Origin: Enterovirga sp.
Lineage (GTDB): Bacteria > Pseudomonadota > Alphaproteobacteria > Rhizobiales > Beijerinckiaceae
Reading direction: 5' to 3'
Length of the DNA: 6,490 nt
NCBI GenBank assembly: GCA_028290385.1
Contig: JAQGJZ010000282.1
Coordinates: forward strand, 1-6,490
The first letter of the stretch is position 1; each line of letters begins with the position of its first letter. Of the stretch, positions 1 to 5,160 are shown piece after piece. A program made the position numbers and the translations under genes. The notes under the pieces are model-generated. The model saw only the letters and a list, made by a program, of their open reading frames with translations. It had not been told where the DNA came from and did not search any database.

Positions 1-161
1 CGCCCGACGAGTTCATCGCATCCTTCTTAAATAGGAACTACGAGGTTTTCATCGTCGACGCGTTCAGAGGCGGAGAGTCAATCAAGAGCTATCCGCCTGA
101 TTGGCGGCGCGACATCATGAACGTCGCGCTCGTGCCGGTTGAAAAAACGGCGTTCTTCTGA
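1..161 (+). CDS. 3' end of a protein-coding gene, possibly a FkbM-type methyltransferase (partial)
   Basis: An open frame starting at base 3 runs without a stop to TGA at 159-161, giving the last 52 residues of a protein whose start lies outside the window. The tail reads as alternating short beta segments, with NYEVFIVD near the middle and NVALVPVEK close to the end. That pattern resembles the last strands of FkbM-family SAM-dependent methyltransferases, but no catalytic motif is inside the window, so the family is only a suggestion. The segment is about 53% GC by hand count, well below the genes to its right, and uses codons rare in high-GC alphaproteobacteria (TTA, AAT, AGG, AGA). This points to a recently acquired gene. 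It could also be the end of an unrelated protein. Confidence 0.55.
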   Translation, partial: PDEFIASFLNRNYEVFIVDAFRGGESIKSYPPDWRRDIMNVALVPVEKTAFF

Positions 162-204
162 GAATGCTCAACGTGCGACCGATCGGCGGAAAAGGCGGGA
201 CCGT

Positions 205-244
205 CCACCTTCGGTGGCAACTCTAGGCAGTAGAGCCACCGAAG
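205..244 (+). repeat. two competing inverted repeats (attenuator-like) downstream of the partial gene
   Basis: CCACC at 205-209 can pair with GGTGG at 213-217 across a TTC loop. The same GGTGG also belongs to a longer arm, CTTCGGTGG at 209-217, which pairs perfectly with CCACCGAAG at 236-244. That longer hairpin continues inward with CTCTA (221-225) against TAGAG (231-235), leaving a CAA bulge and a five-base loop. The two folds exclude each other. No T-run follows, so this is not a classical intrinsic terminator. It could end the upstream transcript, act in the leader of the regulator gene, or be chance in GC-rich DNA. Confidence 0.45.
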
Positions 245-260
245 CCATTAAGGCATCGTT

Positions 261-311
261 GCGATAGGGGCGATTGCGGCGAGGAAGCTGACGGCGAGCT
301 TGTCCTATCGC
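261..311 (+). repeat. nested inverted repeat upstream of the GntR-type regulator
   Basis: GCGATAGG at 261-268 is perfectly repeated in inverse as CCTATCGC at 304-311. Inside it, AAGCT (285-289) pairs with AGCTT (297-301) across a seven-base loop. The element ends 49 bases before the chosen start codon of the regulator, so it could be an operator or a leader RNA structure. There is no direct evidence of binding. Confidence 0.35.
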
Positions 312-360
312 CTTGCGAAGCACGAATGGTTCAAGGCGAGCTACGTCACGTTCGGCAGAC

Positions 361-1065
361 ATGGTCAGCGCCAGCAGGGGCACGGCTGAGGCAGGCTCCG
401 GCATCGACCTAAGAGTCCTGCCGCGGACCGTGCAGCAGGAGACGGTGGAGAAGCTCAGGTCCGCGATCCTGGCCGGCATCTTCAAGCCCGGCGACAGGCT
501 CGTCGAAGTCGAATTGTGCGACCGTCTCGGCGTCAGCAGGCCCTCGGTTCGCGAGGCCATGCGGAGCCTGGAGGCCGAACGCCTCGTCTCCATCATCCCG
601 AACCGCGGGCCGCATATCCCGATTCTGACCCTGCAGGAGGCCGCGGAGATCTATCAGGTGCGCGCCCTTCTGGAAGGCGAGGCGGCCGCACTCTGCGCCG
701 AGAGGAGCACGCCGGCCGACCGACGCCGGATGCGAAACGCTCTCGGGCGATTCAGCAAGGCCGTGCAGTCCGACGATCCCGAAGGCCGGCTCGCATCGAC
801 GTCGGAGTTCTTCGAGGAGATCCTGCGCGTCTGCGGCAACACGCTGATCCAAGAGATGCTGCAGAGCCTGCACGCCCGGATCAATGTCCTGCGCGCACGA
901 TCCATGTCGTTTCCGGGCCGCTCGAAGCTGAGCCTCGAGGAAATGAGCGCCATCCTGGACGCGATCGAAACGAGCGACCCCGCCGCCGCACGAGCTGCCG
1001 CCGTCCACCATGTCCAGCAGGCGCATAGCTTCGCAAAGGCCGCCTACGAGGCCGACGCCAAATAG
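361..1065 (+). CDS. GntR-family transcriptional regulator, FadR/FCD subfamily
   Basis: Predicted cytoplasmic DNA-binding repressor or activator of 234 residues, the usual size for this subfamily. An N-terminal winged helix-turn-helix spans about residues 22-90, with the typical GntR pattern AILAGIFKPGDRL (35-47), the recognition helix region LGVSRPSVREAM (56-67) and L-EAERLV. An all-helical FCD ligand-binding domain covers about 95-220, with the family landmarks RALLEGEAAALCA, the CGN turn (158-160), ARIN, and AILDAIETSDPAAARAA. In most FCD proteins an Asp and three His bind a metal. Here the equivalent positions appear to be Thr147, Phe151 and Met195, with only His217 kept, so metal binding is probably lost. 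ATG at 361 was preferred to an in-frame TTG at 313 because the extra 16 residues are not family-like; neither has a strong ribosome-binding site. The regulated genes and ligand cannot be told from the window. Confidence 0.88.
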   Translation: MVSASRGTAEAGSGIDLRVLPRTVQQETVEKLRSAILAGIFKPGDRLVEVELCDRLGVSRPSVREAMRSLEAERLVSIIPNRGPHIPILTLQEAAEIYQVRALLEGEAAALCAERSTPADRRRMRNALGRFSKAVQSDDPEGRLASTSEFFEEILRVCGNTLIQEMLQSLHARINVLRARSMSFPGRSKLSLEEMSAILDAIETSDPAAARAAAVHHVQQAHSFAKAAYEADAK

Positions 1066-1193
1066 CAGCGATCGACCGACGCGGAGATCCCCCGGCAACC
1101 GGGCCCTACGCATCCCGAGGCGACAAGGCGGCGGAGACGGTCCCTGGGGGACGGCCAACCTGTTCGACGCTTCGTTGAGGTGGGAGCCGACAA

Positions 1194-1208
1194 CCGGCCA
1201 AGCGCCGG
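1194..1208 (-). terminator. weak hairpin downstream of tRNA-Glu, possible terminator
   Basis: On the minus strand, CCGGC and GCCGG pair across a five-base loop starting 7 bases past the encoded CCA of tRNA-Glu, followed by TTGT. The stem is only five pairs and the T-run is poor, so this is a weak candidate. No better one is visible before the regulator gene. Confidence 0.25.
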
Positions 1209-1215
1209 ATAGCGA

Positions 1216-1291
1216 TGGCGCGCCCAACGGGACTCGAACCCGTGTTTTCGCCGTGAAAGGGCGACGTCCTAGACCGCTAGACGATGGGCGC
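1216..1291 (-). tRNA. tRNA-Glu (anticodon UUC)
   Basis: Transfer RNA that carries glutamate to GAA and GAG codons. On the minus strand a 76-base cloverleaf can be drawn. The acceptor arms GCGCCCA (1285-1291) and TGGGCGC (1220-1226) pair fully. The anticodon stem TCGCC/GGCGA encloses the loop CTTTCAC, with the UUC anticodon at 1255-1257. The T arm carries GGTTCGAGTCC. The discriminator base is G (1219), and CCA is encoded at 1216-1218. Layout and loop sequences match bacterial tRNA-Glu closely. It stands alone between a regulator gene on one side and a tricarboxylate-binding protein gene on the other, both on the opposite strand. Confidence 0.97.
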
Positions 1292-1310
1292 GTCGCGGTG
1301 CGAGGCGGGA

Positions 1311-1339
1311 CGTATAGAGCGGCGATTCCGGCACGACAA
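1311..1339 (-). promoter_or_regulatory. sigma-70-type promoter of tRNA-Glu
   Basis: Reading the minus strand, TTGTCG (1334-1339) and TATACG (1311-1316) are separated by exactly 17 bases. The -10 box ends 19 bases before the tRNA 5' end, so transcription would start roughly 12 bases upstream of the mature RNA. This is the best promoter match in the window. Confidence 0.65.
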
Positions 1340-1435
1340 GCGCTTCGGGAGCGGAAAATCGAGGGAGTGCGTGCGGCGTGGTGCCGATCGCGGCCGGCAG
1401 GCGCCGGATGCCCCCGCGGCGACCGCGCGATGGCC

Positions 1436-1464
1436 TTGTCCGACACGGGGGAGCCCGCTAGCGT
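1436..1464 (+). promoter_or_regulatory. candidate promoter of the TctC-like gene
   Basis: TTGTCC (1436-1441) and TAGCGT (1459-1464) are 17 bases apart, and the start codon follows 33 bases after the -10 box. TAG-type -10 boxes are common in alphaproteobacteria. The 12 bases around this -10 box recur upstream of the cysteine-repeat protein gene on the other strand. Confidence 0.4.
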
Positions 1465-1497
1465 CCGGCGCCGGGCGGGCGCCGCGACGATCGAGGC

Positions 1498-2460
1498 ATG
1501 AACATCAGGACCCTTGCACTCGTCCTGTGCGGCTGTCTGGCGGTGGCCGCCAGCCGGGCCTCGGCGCAGGGGACGGACCTGCGCATCATCGCGCCCTCGG
1601 CCCCCGGCACGGGCTGGGACCAGGTCGCGCAGACGCTGCGCGCCGCCATCGCCGAGACGCACGGCCTTGCGGTCGGGGTGAGAAACCTGCCCGGCGGCAA
1701 CGGTCTCGTCGGGCTCGGGCAGTTCCTGGCCGATCCGAGCGACACGGAGCTCCTGGTGACCGGGCTCACCATGCTCGAGGCGACGCTTCTCAGCCGGTCG
1801 AGCCCCGATTTCGGCCAGCTCACCCCCATCGCCCGGCTGAGCGCCGAGTATTACGCCCTCGCCGTGCCGGCGAATTCCCCGCTCAAATCCCCTGGCGATC
1901 TCGCGACGCTGCTCGGGTCGCGTCCGGACAAGCTCACATTTGGGGGCGGGCCGGCGGGCGGCGTCGATCACGTCGCGGTGATGCTGCTCGGCAGGGCGCT
2001 CGGCCTGCCCGCGCCGCTGCCGAACTATGTGCCCTTTCTGAGCGGGTCGGATGCGCGGGTCGCCGCCGCGGAGGAGAAGGTCGGGGCCGTCATCCTGGCG
2101 CTCGGCGAAGTCGAACCCGACGTCACGGCCGGCCGGTTGCGCATCTTGGGCGTCACGTCCGCCGAGCGGCTGCAGGGGCTCGAGGTGCCGACCCTTCTGG
2201 AGGCCGGGATCCCGCTGGAATTCGCGAATTGGCGCGGCGTCGCCGCACGGGCCGGGCTGTCCCCGGACCAGCAGGCCCACCTGGCCGCGCTGGTCTATAC
2301 CGCCACGCTCTCGACGGGCTGGCAGGAGATGCTCGCGGCGCGGCGCTGGACCAGCGCGTTTCTCGGCCCGGCGCCGTTCCAGGCCTTCGTGCGCCAGGAG
2401 CACCACCGCATCAAGGAGCGGCTGAACAGCGTCGGGCTGCTCAAGCGCAACCGCGAGTGA
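1498..2460 (+). CDS. tripartite tricarboxylate transporter substrate-binding protein (TctC/Bug family), orphan
   Basis: Predicted periplasmic solute-binding protein of 320 residues, the normal family length. A Sec signal peptide spans residues 1 to about 23, with a likely cut after ASA. Family landmarks follow in order: APSAPGTGWD (32-41) with the ligand-contacting Asp41, NLPGGNG (63-69), the GGGPAGGVDHVA loop (149-160), NYVPF (176-180), VPTLLEAGIP (230-239) and NWRGVAARAGLSP (244-256). Such proteins bind carboxylates (citrate, dicarboxylates, aromatic acids or similar) and hand them to a TctA/TctB membrane permease. No tctA or tctB is present here, so this is an orphan binding protein, as is common in proteobacteria; it may serve a distant permease or a sensor. 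ATG at 1498 is preceded by GAGG almost in contact, so the ribosome-binding site is weak. The gene converges on a DUF2059 gene with 13 bases between stops. The ligand cannot be inferred. Confidence 0.9.
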   Translation: MNIRTLALVLCGCLAVAASRASAQGTDLRIIAPSAPGTGWDQVAQTLRAAIAETHGLAVGVRNLPGGNGLVGLGQFLADPSDTELLVTGLTMLEATLLSRSSPDFGQLTPIARLSAEYYALAVPANSPLKSPGDLATLLGSRPDKLTFGGGPAGGVDHVAVMLLGRALGLPAPLPNYVPFLSGSDARVAAAEEKVGAVILALGEVEPDVTAGRLRILGVTSAERLQGLEVPTLLEAGIPLEFANWRGVAARAGLSPDQQAHLAALVYTATLSTGWQEMLAARRWTSAFLGPAPFQAFVRQEHHRIKERLNSVGLLKRNRE

Positions 2461-2461
2461 A

Positions 2462-2494
2462 CGCGGCCGCCGCCTATTGCAGCTGGTGGCCGCG
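2462..2494. repeat. inverted repeat spanning the convergent stop codons
   Basis: CGCGGCC (2462-2468) is matched in inverse by GGCCGCG (2488-2494), with 19 bases between. The arms flank the junction of the two convergent genes, and the right arm lies inside the end of the DUF2059 gene. No T-run follows on either strand, so it is at best a poor terminator. Confidence 0.25.
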
Positions 2495-2971
2495 CTTGCC
2501 CATCTCGGCCCGGACCCGGACCATCAGGTACTCGGAGGCCTGCTGGCTCCAGACCTGGACGTCGTTGACGACGTCATCCACCAGCTCCGGCTGCACCTTC
2601 GCGTATTTCGCGCCGGCCGGCGTGCGGAAGAAGGCGATCACGTCCTTCAGCTCCGGCTCGGTCAGGTGCTTGGCGTAGGTGCGCGAGACGATGGTCGTGA
2701 TCTGCTGGCGCTGCAGCTGCATCTCCGGCCCGAGCGCCTTCAGCACGTCCTCCAGGTCCTTGGACATCTCCGGCCGCGTCACGTTCTGCCGGCGGATCTG
2801 CTCCACGAAGCTCGGCATGATGTCGTTGACCGGAGAGAGCACGCCCGTCAGGTCCACCAGTTCGCGCGCTGCCGTGAGGTGGCCGGCCGATGGCTCCTGT
2901 GCCCGCACCGGCGCCACGGCGAGCGTCAGGGCGAAGAGCGCCGCCGAGGCGGAAGACAGAACACGGACCAT
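2474..2971 (-). CDS. secreted DUF2059 domain protein
   Basis: Predicted exported protein of 165 residues with unknown molecular role. The first 24 residues form a signal peptide with a hydrophobic core (ALFALTLAVAP) and a cut near VRA-QE. The mature part is helical; its C-terminal half holds the DUF2059 hallmark HLTEPELKDVIAFFRTPAG followed by KY and a proline (PEL). DUF2059 proteins are widespread in alphaproteobacteria next to rpiA, and their function is not established. The start was set at ATG 2971 because GGAGAG sits eight bases upstream and the signal peptide begins there; an in-frame TTG at 3019 would overlap rpiA and add a non-signal extension. It is the last gene of a three-gene operon, 28 bases after the rpiA stop. 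Confidence 0.88.
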   Translation of the reverse strand: MVRVLSSASAALFALTLAVAPVRAQEPSAGHLTAARELVDLTGVLSPVNDIMPSFVEQIRRQNVTRPEMSKDLEDVLKALGPEMQLQRQQITTIVSRTYAKHLTEPELKDVIAFFRTPAGAKYAKVQPELVDDVVNDVQVWSQQASEYLMVRVRAEMGKRGHQLQ

Positions 2972-2999
2972 GTAGCGGGCTCTCCGGGCTTGCGCCGTC

Positions 3000-3689
3000 T
3001 CAGTTCGAGGCGATCTCAATGACGCCCTCGGGGCTGCCGATCAAGGCGCGCGACGCCATGGCGACGAACAGGCCGTGCTCCACGACGCCTAGGGTTGATT
3101 TCAGCACGGCCGCGAGCCCGTGCGGATCGGGGATTTCGCCGAGCGAGAGATCGAGGATCGCGTGCCCGCCATCGGTCATGAAGGGCTGCCCACCCGGTCC
3201 CGCCCGCAGCCGGATCTCGCCCGACAGCTCCAGCTGCCGGAGGCACCCCTGGATGCGCCGGCGCGTCGTCTCCAGCCCGAAGGGCACGACCTCGACGGGC
3301 AGCGGAAACCGCCCGAGCCGCTCGACGCGCTTTGAGTGGTCCGCGATCACGACCATGCGCCGGCTCGCGGCCGCCACCAGCTTCTCGCGCAGCAGCGCCC
3401 CTCCCCCGCCCTTGATCAGGCTCAGCTCGGGATCGATCTCGTCGGCGCCGTCGATCGTCAGATCCAGCTCCGGCTGCTCTTCAAGCGTCGCGAGCCTGAT
3501 GCCGAGCGCCTCGGCCTGGGCCCGCGTCGCCTCCGAGGTCGGTACCCCGATGATGTCGAGGCGCCGGCGCCCAAGCTCGGCCACGAACAAGGCGGCCGTG
3601 GAGCCGGTTCCGAGTCCGAGCCGCATCCCGCTCTGAACGAGGTCGCAGGCGCGCTCGGCTGCGAGTTGCTTGGCCTGGTCCGGTGTCAT
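3000..3689 (-). CDS. rpiA: ribose-5-phosphate isomerase A
   Basis: Cytoplasmic enzyme of the non-oxidative pentose phosphate pathway that interconverts ribose 5-phosphate and ribulose 5-phosphate. The 229-residue length fits the RpiA family. Visible motifs are the phosphate-binding GLGTGST (25-31), TSEAT (51-55), IDGADE (79-84) with Asp80 and Asp83, [11 protein letters not shown] (93-103) with Lys93 and the catalytic base Glu102, FPLPVEV (128-134), TDGGH (172-176) and GVVEHGLF (201-208). These correspond to Asp81, Asp84, Lys94 and Glu103 of the E. coli enzyme, so it should be active. The ATG lies 10 bases after the stop of the upstream cysteine-repeat gene, and no strong ribosome-binding site is seen, which suggests translational coupling. 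The DUF2059 gene follows on the same transcript. Confidence 0.97.
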   Translation of the reverse strand: MTPDQAKQLAAERACDLVQSGMRLGLGTGSTAALFVAELGRRRLDIIGVPTSEATRAQAEALGIRLATLEEQPELDLTIDGADEIDPELSLIKGGGGALLREKLVAAASRRMVVIADHSKRVERLGRFPLPVEVVPFGLETTRRRIQGCLRQLELSGEIRLRAGPGGQPFMTDGGHAILDLSLGEIPDPHGLAAVLKSTLGVVEHGLFVAMASRALIGSPEGVIEIASN

Positions 3690-3699
3690 GGGTCGCTCG

Positions 3700-4125
3700 T
3701 CACTGCCGCGGCGCGGTGGGGGTCGGGGCGGGCGCGCCGGCGGGCCGCGCCGAAGGCGGCGGGCTCGTCTGCGGCGTGCACACCACCTTCTCGTCGAACA
3801 CGTAGCAGACGCTCATCTCGCCCGTCCGGTAATTCACGCGGAAGACGCCGCCCTCGCGTTCGTGCCGGGAGGATACGATGCCGTACTCGCCCGGAGGCTG
3901 CGGGCCTGCGCCCTCGCCCGCGCCGAAGCACAGCGTGACGCCGACCGAGCCTTCCTGCAGCCCATATTGGCACGAGCTGACCTCGCCCGAATACTTGTCC
4001 ACGCGGTAGATGCGGTTCAGGTCTGTCTGCGGCGCAGGGACGAACTCAAAGGTGGCCGCGAACCCCGCGGCCGGACAGGTGAAGGCAACCGCCATCGCGA
4101 TCGCGCGCCAGAAGTGGCGATCCAT
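3700..4125 (-). CDS. small secreted protein with two cysteine-containing repeats, function unknown
   Basis: Predicted exported protein of 141 residues that I do not recognise. Residues 1 to about 24 form a signal peptide ending GFAA. The mature part holds two copies of a motif, Y40[12 protein letters not shown]52 and F95[12 protein letters not shown]107, which share R-V, G-E, S and C at the same spacing. Each copy is followed by a hydrophobic strand ending in a second cysteine (GVTLC66 and KVVC116). Four mature cysteines in two pairs suggest two disulfide-bonded beta hairpins. The C-terminal 24 residues are rich in Pro and Ala. The start was set at ATG 4125 because GGAG lies six bases upstream; ATG at 4131 touches that GGAG, and GTG at 4161 adds a non-signal extension. 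It is the first gene of the operon with rpiA, divergent from gph. It may act in the periplasm or at the envelope. Confidence 0.75.
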   Translation of the reverse strand: MDRHFWRAIAMAVAFTCPAAGFAATFEFVPAPQTDLNRIYRVDKYSGEVSSCQYGLQEGSVGVTLCFGAGEGAGPQPPGEYGIVSSRHEREGGVFRVNYRTGEMSVCYVFDEKVVCTPQTSPPPSARPAGAPAPTPTAPRQ

Positions 4126-4147
4126 CTGCATCTCCGGTCGAATCGGT

Positions 4148-4159
4148 CCGGACGCTAGC
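4148..4159 (-). promoter_or_regulatory. candidate -10 region of the cysteine-repeat/rpiA/DUF2059 operon
   Basis: On the minus strand this 12-base stretch, GCTAGCGTCCGG, is identical to the one covering the putative -10 box upstream of the TctC-like gene (1457-1468). Its TAGCGT ends 26 bases before the chosen start codon. No convincing -35 box lies 16-18 bases further upstream, so the assignment rests mainly on the shared sequence and position. Confidence 0.3.
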
Positions 4160-4171
4160 ACAGCGCCCGCC

Positions 4172-4200
4172 TTGATCCTCGGGGGGGCGGCTTGTAGCCA
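4172..4200 (+). promoter_or_regulatory. candidate gph promoter giving a leaderless or near-leaderless mRNA
   Basis: TTGATC (4172-4177) and TAGCCA (4195-4200) are separated by 17 bases. The ATG of gph begins at 4207, about where transcription from this promoter should start. No ribosome-binding site precedes the ATG, which fits a leaderless message. Confidence 0.35.
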
Positions 4201-4206
4201 ACCCGC

Positions 4207-4884
4207 ATGGCTTCATTCCCCCTGGTCGTCTTCGACCTCGACGGCACGCTCGCCGATACGGCGCCCGATCTGATCGCAACCCTGAACGTCATCCTGGGGC
4301 GGGAAGGCCTGCCCCCGGTCCCGGTCGAGGGCGCGAACGAGCTCATCGGGGCCGGCGCCCGCGCCCTGGTCGAGCGCGGCTTCGAGGCGGGGCAGCGGGA
4401 GCTGGCGCCGGCGAAATCCGACGCGCTCTACCGCGACTTCCTGGCCCATTATGCGGAGAACCTCTGCAACGAGAGCCGGCTGTTTCCCGGCGTGGTCGAG
4501 GCGCTGGACACCCTGGCCGCCCAGGGTTTCCGGTTCGCGGTCTGCACCAACAAGATCGAAGCGCATTCCCGCCGCCTCCTGGACGCGCTCGGCGTGTCCA
4601 CCCGCTTCGCCGCGATCTGCGGCCGCGACACCTTTGCGTATTTCAAGCCGGATCCGCGTCACCTCACGCTGACGATCGAGCAGGCGGGCGGCGACCCGGC
4701 CCGCAGCATCATGGTGGGCGATTCCATCACCGACATCGCCACCGCCAAGGCGGCCGCCATCCCGGTCGTCGGCGTCACGTTCGGCTACACGGATCGGCCC
4801 GTGCGCGAGCTGGAGCCGGACGTCGCCATTGATGCCTATGAGGAATTGCCCGGCGCCGTTGCGGCCATCGCGTCGCGCTGGTGA
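4207..4884 (+). CDS. gph: phosphoglycolate phosphatase, HAD superfamily
   Basis: Cytoplasmic Mg-dependent phosphatase that converts 2-phosphoglycolate, formed by Rubisco oxygenation or DNA end repair, to glycolate. All HAD motifs are present in the 225 residues: motif I FDLDGTLADT (9-18) with nucleophile Asp10 and acid/base Asp12; motif II TNK (114-116); the motif III lysine in FKPDP (Lys147); and motif IV GDSITD (171-176) with Asp172 and Asp176. A helical C1 cap domain fills about residues 18-90, as in the Gph/PGMB group. Closely related HAD enzymes differ in substrate, so the exact activity rests on overall resemblance to alphaproteobacterial Gph and on its place beside rpiA, which is common in Hyphomicrobiales. 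The gene is divergent from the rpiA operon (81 bases between starts) and ends 9 bases from tRNA-Val. ATG 4207 has no clear ribosome-binding site. Confidence 0.9.
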   Translation: MASFPLVVFDLDGTLADTAPDLIATLNVILGREGLPPVPVEGANELIGAGARALVERGFEAGQRELAPAKSDALYRDFLAHYAENLCNESRLFPGVVEALDTLAAQGFRFAVCTNKIEAHSRRLLDALGVSTRFAAICGRDTFAYFKPDPRHLTLTIEQAGGDPARSIMVGDSITDIATAKAAAIPVVGVTFGYTDRPVRELEPDVAIDAYEELPGAVAAIASRW

Positions 4885-4893
4885 ACCGGAGGG

Positions 4894-4968
4894 TGGTGGG
4901 CGCGACAGGGATTGAACCTGTGACCCTTCGCGTGTGAAGCGAATGCTCTCCCGCTGAGCTACGCGCCC
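4894..4968 (-). tRNA. tRNA-Val (anticodon CAC)
   Basis: Transfer RNA reading the GUG valine codon, a frequent codon in high-GC genomes. On the minus strand a 75-base cloverleaf forms. The acceptor arms GGGCGCG (4962-4968) and CGCGCCC (4898-4904) pair fully. The D arm has GCTCAGCGGGAGAGC. The anticodon stem TTCGC/GCGAA encloses the loop TTCACAC, with the CAC anticodon at 4934-4936. The T arm has ACAGG-TTCAATC-CCTGT. The discriminator is A, and CCA is encoded at 4894-4896. It stands alone, converging on gph. Confidence 0.97.
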
Positions 4969-4984
4969 GAACCCCGGAGGCGGC

Positions 4985-5013
4985 TTCCTAGGGCGCTCCG
5001 CGGACGGCGTCAA
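4985..5013 (-). promoter_or_regulatory. candidate promoter of tRNA-Val
   Basis: On the minus strand, TTGACG (5008-5013), close to the -35 consensus, is 17 bases from TAGGAA (4985-4990). The -10 box ends 16 bases before the tRNA 5' end, the same arrangement as at tRNA-Glu. The -10 match is only moderate. Confidence 0.5.
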
Positions 5014-5055
5014 GAAAGACCATCCCGGCCGCGGCAAAAAACAGCCATGCCGGAT

Positions 5056-5086
5056 GGTGGCGGATTAACGTCAATTCGGTGGCGGA
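5056..5086 (+). repeat. direct repeats flanking an imperfect palindrome upstream of the L,D-transpeptidase
   Basis: GGTGGCGGA occurs at 5056-5064 and again at 5078-5086, starting 22 bases apart, close to two helical turns. Between them lies ATTAACGTCAAT (5064-5075), symmetric at five of six base pairs and AT-rich in a GC-rich setting. The element is 75-105 bases before the start codon, a plausible site for a regulator. No clear promoter was recognised next to it. Confidence 0.35.
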
Positions 5087-5160
5087 CTGGATCACGGGCG
5101 CGCGCTGTGCCTTCTAGCGGCGTCCGGTCCCTCACACGCCGACCTGCTTTAGAGGATCCC

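Noticed and set aside
34..64. GGAAC followed by CGTT, resembling an EcfG general-stress promoter.
   Set aside because: The spacing is 22 bases rather than 18-19, and it lies inside a coding region.
313..360. TTG at 313 as the start of the GntR-type regulator.
   Set aside because: The 16 added residues are not family-like, there is no ribosome-binding site before it, and it overlaps the inverted repeat region.
1140..1152. GTCCC/GGGAC hairpin after the regulator gene as its terminator.
   Set aside because: It has five pairs with a three-base loop, 75 bases past the stop and with no T-run, so it is not convincing.
409..2406. A 665-codon open frame on the minus strand crossing the regulator, tRNA-Glu and the TctC-like gene.
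   Set aside because: It runs antisense to two clear protein families and through a tRNA, and its product is rich in Arg, Gly and Ala without domain motifs, as expected for a shadow frame in high-GC DNA.
1284..2678. A 464-codon plus-strand open frame overlapping the TctC-like gene in another frame.
   Set aside because: Its product is Arg/Ala/Gly-rich and low in complexity, it begins inside tRNA-Glu, and the overlapping frame encodes a recognisable family.
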